The notes under the pieces: model-generated | Databases searched by the model: none | What the model was told of the DNA's origin: nothing | What the model saw: the letters and a program-made list of their open reading frames with translations, nothing else | Part shown: positions 34,908-43,320 of the stretch, in pieces | Numbering within the stretch: position 1 is the first letter of the stretch | Layout of the letters: every line of letters starts with the position of its first letter | Translations under genes and position numbers: made by a program | Assembly: GCA_029977845.1 (NCBI GenBank) | Contig: JAPOKC010000010.1 | Coordinates: 1-64,000, forward strand | DNA: 64,000 bases | From: Mycobacteriaceae bacterium | GTDB lineage: Bacteria > Actinomycetota > Actinomycetes > Mycobacteriales > Mycobacteriaceae | Reading direction: 5' to 3'

Positions 34908-35489
34908 CTACCGGGCCACCGTATTGCGTGGCCGCCGATCCGCGGCGGTCCTGGGCACGGCCGGGGTGTCGGCCTCGGTGAACGTCTTGGTCCAGCACGC
35001 GAACTCCAGCAGGATGCCGTCCGGGTCGGTGAAATAGAAGGACCGGACGTACACCCCGGGTTGCATCCGCGGTGCCACCTGATGCGGACTGTCGTCGTGA
35101 TTGAGCACCGGCCCGACCCGGACCCCCTTGTCCTTCAGACGCTGCCGGTACTCATCGAACTTCTCCTCGGGAACGTGGAAGGCGAGATGATTCATCGAAC
35201 CGACCGCGGTGACGATATCGCCGACACCGGGCAGTGCCGCGGGCACGGTCTCGCCCGTTTCGCCGTCAGGGGCGTCGGCGAACCAGAAGAAGGCCACGCA
35301 GTCACCGTTTCCGGCATCGAAGAAGAAGTGCTGGCCCTGCCCACCGGGCATATCCAGCGATTTGATCAGCGGCATGCCGAGCACGCCGCTGTAGAAGTCC
35401 ACGGTCCGCGCCATGTCCGAACACACCAGAGCCACGTGGTTGATCCCGCCGAGTTCGAACTCACGGTTGGGGAAGTCCGGCTTGACCAT
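34908..35489 (-). CDS. VOC (glyoxalase/extradiol dioxygenase) superfamily protein
   Basis: 193 residues. A two-module beta-alpha-beta-beta-beta fold: INHVALVCSDMARTVDFYSGVLGMPL, then NHLAFHVPEEKFDEYRQRL and VYVRSFYFTDPDGILLEFACW. The candidate metal ligands are His in INHVAL, His in MNHLAFHV and Glu in LLEF. Substrate class (dioxygenase, isomerase or resistance protein) is undetermined. It is a stand-alone gene divergent from the hydrolase operon. Confidence 0.8.
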   Translation of the reverse strand: MVKPDFPNREFELGGINHVALVCSDMARTVDFYSGVLGMPLIKSLDMPGGQGQHFFFDAGNGDCVAFFWFADAPDGETGETVPAALPGVGDIVTAVGSMNHLAFHVPEEKFDEYRQRLKDKGVRVGPVLNHDDSPHQVAPRMQPGVYVRSFYFTDPDGILLEFACWTKTFTEADTPAVPRTAADRRPRNTVAR

Positions 35490-35536
35490 GGCCCGATTCT
35501 AGGCGCGCGACGCCGAGGCGTTTATCGTCTCCTACC

Positions 35537-36616
35537 ATGCCGGCACCGCGAGTCGTCCGCGAGTTCGTCGGACTTGCCTCTCCCACCGCGCCCCGTGCCG
35601 GGGCCGGCGGTCACCCGTGTCAGGGTCTCTATCACCGCCGCGAGGGCGAAAGCCCGAGGATCGCGGTGATCGCCACGCACTATCAGATCGACTTCTCCGA
35701 GCACTACATCGCCGAGTACCTCGCGGCCCGGGGCATCGGTTTCCTCGGATGGAACACCCGCTTCCGGGGCTTCGAGAGCAGTTTCGTGCTCGATCACGCC
35801 CTGATCGACATCGGCGTGGGTATGCGTTGGCTTCGCGAGTCCCACGGGGTGGAGACCATTGTGCTGCTGGGCAATTCCGGCGGCGGCTCCTTGATGGCCG
35901 CCTACCAGTCCCGGGCGATAGACTCCGATGACCTGATCGCCGCCGACGGCTACATCTCCAGCGCCGCCCACCCGGGACGCCCCGATGTGCTGACCGCCTG
36001 GATGGACGGCGCCGTCATCGACGAGAACGACCCCGTCGCCGGCGATCCCGACCTCGATCTGTTCGACGAGCGCAACGGTCCGCCGTTCTCCGCCGATTTC
36101 GTGGCCCGCTACCGCGCCGCCCAGGTCGCGCGCAATCAGCGGATCACCGACTGGGCGCGCGACGAACTCGTCCGGGTCCGCGCCGCCGGGTTCTCCGACC
36201 GGCCGTTCACCGTGATGCGCACCTGGGCCGACCCGCGGATGGTCGATGCCACCCTGGAGCCCACCGGACGCGAGCCCAATATGTGCTACGCCGGAGTCCC
36301 CGTCCACGCCAACCGCTCACCCCGGGGTATCGCCGCGGCCTGCACCCTGCGCAACTGGCTGGGCATGTGGAGTCTGGAGACGGCTCAGACCCGGGCCGAG
36401 CCGTACCTGGCGCGGATCACCTGTCCCGCACTGGTGATCAACGCCGACCGTGACACCGGGGTGTTCCCCTCCGACGCGGCCCGGATCACCGCGGCGCTGG
36501 CGAGCACAGATCTGACCTCGTGCACGATCGACACCGATCACTACTTCACCACGCCCGGGGCCCGCGACGAGCAGGCCGACGTGATCGCAGGCTGGGTCGG
36601 CGACCGATGGCCGTGA
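35537..36616 (+). CDS. Alpha/beta hydrolase
   Basis: 359 residues. The nucleophile elbow is VLLGNSGGGSLMAAYQ (GxSxG near residue 116), with an oxyanion segment RIAVIATHYQIDFSEHY. The acid is probably in LVINADRDTGVFPSDA and the His in TDHYFTTPG. A large insert of about 100 residues (DENDPVAGDPDLDLFDERNGP) forms the cap. The enzyme probably cleaves an ester or C-C bond in a catabolic route. Its last 10 bases overlap the hydroxyacid dehydrogenase start, and the MFS gene follows, so the three form an operon. Confidence 0.8.
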   Translation: MPAPRVVREFVGLASPTAPRAGAGGHPCQGLYHRREGESPRIAVIATHYQIDFSEHYIAEYLAARGIGFLGWNTRFRGFESSFVLDHALIDIGVGMRWLRESHGVETIVLLGNSGGGSLMAAYQSRAIDSDDLIAADGYISSAAHPGRPDVLTAWMDGAVIDENDPVAGDPDLDLFDERNGPPFSADFVARYRAAQVARNQRITDWARDELVRVRAAGFSDRPFTVMRTWADPRMVDATLEPTGREPNMCYAGVPVHANRSPRGIAAACTLRNWLGMWSLETAQTRAEPYLARITCPALVINADRDTGVFPSDAARITAALASTDLTSCTIDTDHYFTTPGARDEQADVIAGWVGDRWP

Positions 36617-37572
36617 AGGTGCTCGCCCACTTCCTGCCCGGCGACACCGTGCTGGAGATCGTTGGGCCGCATACGGATTGGCTCGATATCCGCTGGTGCC
36701 ACGAGGAGGACGACCAGACACTACATCGCGAGCTGCCCTGGGCGGATGTGGTGTGGCATGTGCTGCGTCCCTTGTCCGACACGGATCTGCGCCGCGGCAC
36801 CCGGCTGCGTCTGGTGCACAAACTGGGTGCCGGCGTGAACACCATCGATGTCGACACCGCCACCGAATCCGGTATCGCGGTGGCCAATATGCCGGGCGCC
36901 AACGCCGCCTCGGCTGCCGAGGGCACGGTCCTGCTGATGCTGGCGGCGATGCGACGGCTGCTGGAGTTGGATGGCGCAACCCGCGCCGGACGAGGCTGGC
37001 CCACCGACTCGACACTCGGCGAGACCGTCCGTGATATCGGGGAGTGCACGGTGGGCCTGATCGGCTACGGCAACATCGCCCGCCGGGTGGAGACGATCGT
37101 CGCCGCGATGGGCGCGAACGTCCTGCACACCAGTACCCGCGACGACGGAACTCCGGGCTGGCGTCGACTGGCCGATCTGCTTTCCGCCAGTGACATCGTC
37201 AGTCTGCACCTGCCGCTGACCCAGGACAGCGACAAGCTGATCGACCGGGCGGCGCTGGCGCTGATGAAGCCGGGGGCGTTGCTGGTGAACACTTCACGCG
37301 GCGGTGTGGTCGATGAGGCGGCGCTGATCGAGGCATTGCGTTCCGGCCGGCTGGCCGCCGCCGGACTGGACGTCTTCGCATGCGAACCGGTGGCAGCCGA
37401 TAACCCGTTGCTGAACATGGAGAACGTGGTGTTGACCCCACATGTGGTCTGGTTCACCCGGGACACCATGCGCCGCTATCTCGAGCAGGCAGTGGACAAC
37501 TGCCGACGCCTGCGCGACGGTGAGGATCTGGTCAACGTCGTCAACGGAAAGCAGGGTGTTCGCCTTGAGTGA
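36607..37572 (+). CDS. D-isomer-specific 2-hydroxyacid dehydrogenase
   Basis: ATG 36607 (MAVKVLAHFLPGDTVLEIV) lies inside the longer tracked frame and gives 321 residues. The Rossmann motif is VGLIGYGNIARRVE. The catalytic Arg is in LLVNTSRGGVVDEAAL, the Glu in FACEPVAADNPL and the His in VVLTPHVVWFT. It reduces 2-oxo acids or oxidises D-2-hydroxyacids with NAD(P)H. The operon with a hydrolase and an ACS-type MFS importer suggests uptake and breakdown of an organic acid conjugate. Confidence 0.85.
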   Translation: MAVKVLAHFLPGDTVLEIVGPHTDWLDIRWCHEEDDQTLHRELPWADVVWHVLRPLSDTDLRRGTRLRLVHKLGAGVNTIDVDTATESGIAVANMPGANAASAAEGTVLLMLAAMRRLLELDGATRAGRGWPTDSTLGETVRDIGECTVGLIGYGNIARRVETIVAAMGANVLHTSTRDDGTPGWRRLADLLSASDIVSLHLPLTQDSDKLIDRAALALMKPGALLVNTSRGGVVDEAALIEALRSGRLAAAGLDVFACEPVAADNPLLNMENVVLTPHVVWFTRDTMRRYLEQAVDNCRRLRDGEDLVNVVNGKQGVRLE

Positions 37573-38896
37573 GCAGGCCCTGGCCGGGCACGCACTGGAA
37601 GTCCGCACATTGCGCCGGGTGACCATCCGGTTGGTGCCGATCCTCATGACGCTGTACTTCGTCAACTACCTCGATCGCACCAACCTGGGCATCGCCAAAG
37701 CCCAACTGAGCGCCGATCTGCAACTGTCGGCGACCATGTTCGGTCTCGCCTCGGGCATCTTCTTCATCGGTTACGTCCTGGTCGAGGTGCCGTCGAACCT
37801 GGCGCTGGTCCGCTTCGGCGCTCGGCGCTGGCTGGCCCGAATCGCAGTCTCCTGGGGAGTCGTCGCAGTTGCGATCGCCTTCGCTCCGAACGCCGGATCG
37901 CTTTTGGCATTGCGGTTCCTGCTCGGCATCGCCGAGGCCGGCCTGTTCCCCGGTGTGATCTTCTACCTCGGCCACTGGTTCCCGGCTGCCTATCGGGCCC
38001 GGATCGTCGGGGTCTTCATGCTCGCCGTTCCGCTGGCCTCCGCCATCGGAACACCGTTGGCGGCGTGGCTGATTCAGGCCGGGCACGGCCTCTTCGGGCT
38101 GGCCGGGTGGCGGTTCATGATGATCTGTGTCGGAGCGCCGGCGGTGATCCTCGGCATCATTTGTTGGTTCTACCTCACCGACAGGCCCGCCGACGCGCAC
38201 TGGCTGCCGGACGACGAACGGCGCTGGCTCACCGAGGTGCTGGCGGCCGAGGAACATCAGATCACGCAGACCTACCACTTCCCGTTGCGCCGGGCGCTGA
38301 CCAGTCCGCGGGTGTGGGCACTGGCGGTCGTCTACTTCGGCGTCGCCTACGGCCTTTATGCGCTGGCGTTCTTCCTGCCGACGATCATCGCCGGCTTCAA
38401 GCAGACCTTCGACGTCTCACTGTCCATCATCGAGGTGGGACTGATCACCGCGGTCCCCTACCTGTTCGCGACGGTGTCGATGTTCCTGTGGTCCCGGCAT
38501 GCCGACCGTGTCCGCGAGCATGTGTGGCACGTCGCACTGCCTCTTCTGCTGGGCGGCTTGGCGATTCCTGTCGCGCTGTACATGCGTCATCCAGTCGCGG
38601 TGATGGTCCCGGTGACCATCGCCGCGGTGGGTATCTACAGCGCCCTGCCGATCTTCTGGGCGCTGCCGTCACGGTTCCTCACCGGCGCGGCCGCCGCCGG
38701 CGGGATCGGGCTGATCAACTCGTTCGGCAACATCGGCGGTTTCGCCGCACCGTACGCCACCGGTGCGCTGTCCGATCTGACCGGCAGCAACCGGGCCGCC
38801 ATGTGGGCGGTGGGAGTGATCATGGTGGTCTGCGCGGCATTGGTGGTCGCACTGAGGGCCACGCCGGCGCCCGATCGCGAGGCTCTCAACGGGTAG
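37565..38896 (+). CDS. MFS transporter, anion:cation symporter (ACS) type
   Basis: I place the start at TTG 37565 (MSEQALAGHALEVRTLRRV), overlapping the dehydrogenase stop; GTG 37556 is an alternative. The tracked ATG 37442 lies well inside the previous gene. About 443 residues with 12 membrane helices. NYLDRTNLGIAKAQLSADLQ, the FIGYVLVEVPSNLALVRFGARRW segment and RFLLGIAEAGLFPGVIFYLGHWFP are typical of ACS transporters for tartrate, 4-hydroxyphenylacetate or phthalate-like anions. The substrate is probably the acid handled by the upstream enzymes. Confidence 0.8.
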   Translation: MSEQALAGHALEVRTLRRVTIRLVPILMTLYFVNYLDRTNLGIAKAQLSADLQLSATMFGLASGIFFIGYVLVEVPSNLALVRFGARRWLARIAVSWGVVAVAIAFAPNAGSLLALRFLLGIAEAGLFPGVIFYLGHWFPAAYRARIVGVFMLAVPLASAIGTPLAAWLIQAGHGLFGLAGWRFMMICVGAPAVILGIICWFYLTDRPADAHWLPDDERRWLTEVLAAEEHQITQTYHFPLRRALTSPRVWALAVVYFGVAYGLYALAFFLPTIIAGFKQTFDVSLSIIEVGLITAVPYLFATVSMFLWSRHADRVREHVWHVALPLLLGGLAIPVALYMRHPVAVMVPVTIAAVGIYSALPIFWALPSRFLTGAAAAGGIGLINSFGNIGGFAAPYATGALSDLTGSNRAAMWAVGVIMVVCAALVVALRATPAPDREALNG

Positions 38897-38902
38897 TACC
38901 CT
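38897..38902 (+). promoter_or_regulatory. -10-like hexamer TACCCT for fadE6, leaderless arrangement
   Basis: TACCCT starts at the base after the MFS stop, followed by 6 bases and then ATG 38909. Confidence 0.4.
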
Positions 38903-38908
38903 CGGTCG

Positions 38909-41080
38909 ATGCCCATCGCGATCGAGTCCGAACACGTCGAACTGGCCGAGTCGGTGAAATCCCTGCTGAAAAAGGTGGTCCCGGCGGAGGTCCTGCACGC
39001 CGCACTGGAAGGCCCGGTCGAGAATCCGCCGGTCTACTGGCGGGGTGCCGTCGAGCAGGGGTTACACGGTCTGCATCTGTCCGAGAAGGTGGACGGCCAG
39101 GGCGCCGGACTGCTGGAACTGGCGGTCGTGATCGCGGAGTTCGGTTATGCCGCCGCGCCCGGCCCGTTCGTTCCCTCGGTGATCGCCGCGGCGCTCATCT
39201 CGGCGCACGACCCGGGTTCGGAGGTGTTGCGCGGGTTCGCCTCCGGGGAGACCATCGCCGCCTACGCACTGGATTCCGATCTCACCGCCGACCGGCACGG
39301 CGAGCGACTGGTGATCCGCGGCGAGGCACGTTCGGTACCGGCCGCCGCGCAGGCCGACGTCCTGGTGCTGCCGGTCGCCATCGACGGCGGCGTCGAGTGG
39401 GCGGTTATCGACGCCTCCGCATGCGAGATCGAACAGCTGCGCTCGGTGGATTTATTGCGACCGGTCGCCCATGTGCGGGCCAACGCCATCGAGATCCGCG
39501 CCGACGCACTGCTGTCGAATCTGTCCCAGGCCGTGGGACGGGCGGTCATCTCCACACTGCTGTCCGCCGAGGCCGTCGGAATCGCGCGGTGGGCCACCGA
39601 CACCGCCTCGGCCTACGCCAAGATCCGCGAGCAGTTCGGCCGGCCGATCGGTCAGTTCCAGGCCATCAAACACAAGTGCGCCGGGATGATCGCGACCACC
39701 GAACGGGCCACCGCCGCGGTGTGGGACGCTGCCCGCGCCCTGGACGAGGGCACCGACTACGAGTTCGCCGCGGCGGTCGCCGCGACACTGGCTCCGGTCG
39801 CCGCGCAGCACTGCGCACAAGACTGCATCCAGGTGCACGGAGGTATCGGTTTCACCTGGGAACACGACACCAACATCTACTACCGGCGCACACTGGCGCT
39901 GGTGGCGGCGTTCGGCCGGGCCGGCGAGTACGCCCAGCGGGTGTTCGACACGGCGACGACCACGGGTATGCGGGCGATCAACATCACCCTTGACCCGGCC
40001 AGCGAGAAATTGCGCGCTGAGATCCGCGCCGAGGTCGATGCTCTGAAGGCCATGCCGCGCGAGGAACGGACCGTCGCCATCGCCGAGGCCGGCTGGGTGC
40101 AGCCACACCTGCCCAGGCCGTGGGGACGGGAGGCGAAACCGATCGAGCAGATCCTGATCGCCCAGGAGTTCTCGGCCGGACGTGTGAAGCGCCCCAACAT
40201 GGGTATCGCCGCCTGGCTGATCCCCTCGATCGTCACCTACGGCACTGAGGAGCAGAAGCAGCGCTTCCTGCCGCCGACGTTCCGCGGCGAACTGATCTGG
40301 TGCCAGCTGTTCTCCGAACCCGGCGCCGGTTCGGACCTTGCCAGCCTGACCACCAAGGCCACCAAGGTCGACGGCGGCTGGCGGATCACCGGACAGAAGA
40401 TCTGGACCACCGCCGCACAGTTCTCCCAATGGGGCGCGCTACTGGCCAGGACGGATCCCGATGCGCCGAAGCACAACGGCATCAGCTACTTCCTGCTCGA
40501 TATGAAGAGCCCAGGCGTAGAAGTCAAGCCACTGCGCGAGCTGACCGGCAACGCGTTGTTCAACACAGTGTTCATCGACGACGTCTTCGTGCCCGATGAG
40601 ATGGTGCTCGGTCAGGTGAACCAGGGCTGGGAGGTCAGCCGTAACACCCTTACCGCGGAGCGGGTCTCGATCGGCAGCGACGAACCCGGCTTCCTGCCGA
40701 ACCTCAACCGCTTCGTCGAGTTCGTCAGCGAGGGCCACTTCGATCAGGTCGGCCACCATCGGGCAGGGGAATTGATCGCCGAGGGACACGCCGCCAAGCT
40801 GCTGAACTTGCGCTCAACACTGCTCACGCTGGCCGGCGGTGACGCGATGCCGTCGGCCGCCATTTCCAAACTGCTCTCGATGCGCACCGGACAGGGTTAC
40901 GCCGAGTTCGCGGTCTCCTCGTTCGGGACCGACGGAGCCATCTGGGAGCAAGACTCCCTCGAAGGAAAATGGGCGGAGTTCCTGCTCGCCAGCCGGGCCA
41001 CCACGATCTACGGTGGCACGTCGGAGGTTCAGCTCAACATCATCGCCGAACGTCTGCTCGGACTGCCCCGCGATCCCTAG
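38909..41080 (+). CDS. fadE6: Two-domain acyl-CoA dehydrogenase
   Basis: 723 residues containing two acyl-CoA dehydrogenase units in tandem. The first (1-350) keeps REQFGRPIGQFQAIKHK and CIQVHGGIGFTWEHD. The second (365-723) has QLFSEPGAGSDLASLTTKA, GQKIWTTAAQFSQWGALLARTD and TTIYGGTSEVQLNIIAERLLG. Double-length FadEs of this type are common in actinobacteria and often act on CoA esters from sterol or branched substrates. H37Rv fadE6 is also about 730 residues and also converges on fadD2, which supports the name. Confidence 0.85.
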   Translation: MPIAIESEHVELAESVKSLLKKVVPAEVLHAALEGPVENPPVYWRGAVEQGLHGLHLSEKVDGQGAGLLELAVVIAEFGYAAAPGPFVPSVIAAALISAHDPGSEVLRGFASGETIAAYALDSDLTADRHGERLVIRGEARSVPAAAQADVLVLPVAIDGGVEWAVIDASACEIEQLRSVDLLRPVAHVRANAIEIRADALLSNLSQAVGRAVISTLLSAEAVGIARWATDTASAYAKIREQFGRPIGQFQAIKHKCAGMIATTERATAAVWDAARALDEGTDYEFAAAVAATLAPVAAQHCAQDCIQVHGGIGFTWEHDTNIYYRRTLALVAAFGRAGEYAQRVFDTATTTGMRAINITLDPASEKLRAEIRAEVDALKAMPREERTVAIAEAGWVQPHLPRPWGREAKPIEQILIAQEFSAGRVKRPNMGIAAWLIPSIVTYGTEEQKQRFLPPTFRGELIWCQLFSEPGAGSDLASLTTKATKVDGGWRITGQKIWTTAAQFSQWGALLARTDPDAPKHNGISYFLLDMKSPGVEVKPLRELTGNALFNTVFIDDVFVPDEMVLGQVNQGWEVSRNTLTAERVSIGSDEPGFLPNLNRFVEFVSEGHFDQVGHHRAGELIAEGHAAKLLNLRSTLLTLAGGDAMPSAAISKLLSMRTGQGYAEFAVSSFGTDGAIWEQDSLEGKWAEFLLASRATTIYGGTSEVQLNIIAERLLGLPRDP

Positions 41081-41163
41081 CCGACACCTCCCGAACGTGG
41101 GCGCTGTGTACGCCGATCCCCTGTGACCCGTACATGAGCCCCTCGCTCGCGGGACGGGACCGA

Positions 41164-42840
41164 CTACTTCACCTCGATCTGGCGCAACTCACGCTTGAGG
41201 ATCTTGCCGGTCGGGTTGCGCGGCAGTTCGGTCATGAAGATCACCTCGCGCGGAACCTTGTAGCGCGCGAGGTGGTCGCGGACGTAGTCCTTGATCGTCT
41301 CTTCGGTGAGCTCCACACCGTCCTTGGGTACGACGAAGGCGCGCAGTCGCGCCCCGAAATCCTTGTCCTCCACACCGATTGCTGTCGCCTCGATGACGTC
41401 GGGATGCCCGCTGATGAGATCCTCGACTTCGGCCGGGAAGACGTTCTCGCCGCCGGAGACGATCATCTCGTCGTCGCGGCCGCTGACGTAGAGCAGCCCG
41501 TCGGGGTCGAGATGGCCGACGTCTCCCGAGGACATCAGCCCGTCGATGATCTCCTTGCCGCCGCCGCCGGTGTACCCCTCGAACGGGAAGAAGTTGCCGA
41601 CGAAGATCCGGCCCACCTGCCCGCGCGGCACCTCATTGCCGTGCTCGTCGAGGATCTTGACCTTGACTCCCTTGACCAGTGGACCGACCGTAGCCGGGTT
41701 CTTCGCCAGATCCTGCGGCCGGGCGATCGACACGAACGCGATCTCCGTTGAGCCGTAGAGGTTGTAGACCACCGGTCCGATGTCCTTCAGCGTCCGGCTG
41801 GCCAGTTCGGCACCGAGTTGCGAGCCCGAGACGAAGACGATTCGCAACGACGACAGGTCGGGTTTGGGATTCATGGTCTCGCACACGTCGAGCATCCGTG
41901 ACAGCATCACCGGCACCACCACGACGGCCGTCACCTTGTACCTGGCGACATCCTCGAGCACCTCGGCCGGCTTGAACCGGCGGTGCAGCACCAGCGTGGA
42001 GCCCAGCGTCATCGCGATGGTGGCGTGCAGATAGCCCAGCGCGTGGAACATCGGCGAGGGCAGTGCGGTCACCTCACCGGACTTGAACGGGACGCTGGAC
42101 AGCACCCCGCCCAGCGGTGCCAGGGTGGGCGGTGCGTGGCGATTGGCGCCCTTGGGCGTCCCGGTGGTTCCGCTGGTGAGGATGATGATCGACGAGCGTT
42201 TGGTCGCCTTGGGGGCGGGTTCGCGGCTGCTGCGATCGATCAGTTCGGCCAGCGTCTCGTCGGTGCTCTTCGACGGCTCCGGGCTGTCCGGATTGGTGGC
42301 CAATGCCCGCAGCATGCCCAGCGACGGGTCGGCCATCTTCACCGCGTCGGCGTACTCGTCGTCGTAGATGATCACCCGAGCGCCCTCGCGCTCGGAGACG
42401 TCGCGGATCTGGGGTCCGGAGAACTCGGTGTTGAGCATGATGGTGCGGGCACCCACGCGGGCGCAGGCGTAGTTGGCGATCAGAAACCAGCGGTGGTTGC
42501 GCGCCAGGATCGCCACTCCGTCGCCGCCGGTGACGCCCATCGCCAGCAGTCCGTTGGCGGCCGCGTTGACGGCGTTGTCCAGTTCGGCGTAGGTCATCGA
42601 CCCCTCATCGTCGATGAGGGCAAGACGGTGCGGGGTGCGCCGGGCGTTCAGTGCCGGGATCATGCCGACTTCGCCCCACCGGCGCATGTCGGCGACCATC
42701 GCGGCCAGGTTCTGCGGAGGTTCCAGGCCGAACGCCCCTGAGGCGATCATCTTCTGCAGGTAATGCAGTTCGGCCGATCCGCGTTCAGCGAGTTGCTGCA
42801 CTTTCGCCAGTGCCTGTGCGCCCAGATCCGAGAGGCTCAT
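41164..42840 (-). CDS. fadD2: Long-chain fatty-acyl-CoA ligase
   Basis: ATG 42840 (MSLSDLGAQALAKVQQL) gives 558 residues; the tracked frame extends over the divergent gene. The adenylate-forming signatures are SSIIILTSGTTGTPKGANR (P-loop), YNLYGSTEIAFVS, GDVGHLDPDGLLYVSGRDDEMIVSGGENVFPAEVE and the catalytic Lys in PTGKILKREL. It activates a fatty acid with ATP and CoA. Convergence with fadE6, as for Rv0270/Rv0271c, supports the name. Confidence 0.9.
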   Translation of the reverse strand: MSLSDLGAQALAKVQQLAERGSAELHYLQKMIASGAFGLEPPQNLAAMVADMRRWGEVGMIPALNARRTPHRLALIDDEGSMTYAELDNAVNAAANGLLAMGVTGGDGVAILARNHRWFLIANYACARVGARTIMLNTEFSGPQIRDVSEREGARVIIYDDEYADAVKMADPSLGMLRALATNPDSPEPSKSTDETLAELIDRSSREPAPKATKRSSIIILTSGTTGTPKGANRHAPPTLAPLGGVLSSVPFKSGEVTALPSPMFHALGYLHATIAMTLGSTLVLHRRFKPAEVLEDVARYKVTAVVVVPVMLSRMLDVCETMNPKPDLSSLRIVFVSGSQLGAELASRTLKDIGPVVYNLYGSTEIAFVSIARPQDLAKNPATVGPLVKGVKVKILDEHGNEVPRGQVGRIFVGNFFPFEGYTGGGGKEIIDGLMSSGDVGHLDPDGLLYVSGRDDEMIVSGGENVFPAEVEDLISGHPDVIEATAIGVEDKDFGARLRAFVVPKDGVELTEETIKDYVRDHLARYKVPREVIFMTELPRNPTGKILKRELRQIEVK

Positions 42841-42846
42841 GAACCG

Positions 42847-42852
42847 AGCGTA
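42847..42852 (-). promoter_or_regulatory. -10-like hexamer TACGCT for fadD2, leaderless arrangement
   Basis: On the minus strand TACGCT, 6 bases (CGGTTC), then ATG. The 30-base divergent gap also holds the -10 of the opposite gene. Confidence 0.4.
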
Positions 42853-42858
42853 GGTGAC

Positions 42859-42864
42859 TATTCT
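42859..42864 (+). promoter_or_regulatory. -10-like hexamer TATTCT for the SRPBCC gene, leaderless arrangement
   Basis: TATTCT, 6 bases (GGTCCG), then GTG 42871. It lies back-to-back with the fadD2 element. Confidence 0.4.
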
Positions 42865-42870
42865 GGTCCG

Positions 42871-43320
42871 GTGGCATCGATAAGCCGGACCCGTACCGTC
42901 GCCGCACCCGCCGCGGCCGTGTGGGATGTGCTGGCCGACTTCGGTTCGATCAGCTCCTGGGCCGACAACGTCGACCATTCCTGCCTGTTGCAGCACGGTG
43001 ACGACCCGGCCGCGGTAGGCACCACACGCCGGGTGCAGGTGGGCCGCGACACCCTGGTCGAGCGGATAACCGACAGTTCCGCCCCGACCTCGCTGCGCTA
43101 TGCGATCGAGGGCCTGCCCCGGCAACTGGGCCGGGTGGCCAACCGCTGGACGGTGACGCCGTTCGGTGAAAGCACCGCTGTCACCCTCACCACCACCGTG
43201 GACATCGCCGACAACCCGCTGGGACGCATCGCCGAGAAGGCGGCATGCAGGTTCATGGCCCGGCAGTCCGACACCATGCTCGCCGGACTAGCGCAACGAG
43301 TGGAGGAATCACATGAGTGA
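42871..43320 (+). CDS. SRPBCC (START-like) family protein
   Basis: GTG 42871 (MASISRTRTVAAPAAAVWDVLADFGSISSWADNV) gives 149 residues; upstream sequence in the frame belongs to the fadD2 region. This N-terminus, with AAPAAAVWDVLADF, is typical of polyketide-cyclase-like SRPBCC domains that form a hydrophobic ligand cavity. VGRDTLVERITDSSAPTSLRYAIEG and a long C-terminal helix (KAACRFMARQSDTMLAGLAQRVE) fit the fold. It overlaps the sulfatase start by 8 bases. Confidence 0.8.
   Translation: MASISRTRTVAAPAAAVWDVLADFGSISSWADNVDHSCLLQHGDDPAAVGTTRRVQVGRDTLVERITDSSAPTSLRYAIEGLPRQLGRVANRWTVTPFGESTAVTLTTTVDIADNPLGRIAEKAACRFMARQSDTMLAGLAQRVEESHE

Noticed and set aside
38065-39993. 642-codon plus-strand ORF spanning the MFS transporter and fadE6
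   Set aside because: It is an alternative frame over two well-supported genes, is Arg-rich, and crosses the start and stop of both.
41081-41163. Terminator between convergent fadE6 and fadD2
   Set aside because: No perfect stem of useful length was found in the 83-base gap, so none is annotated.
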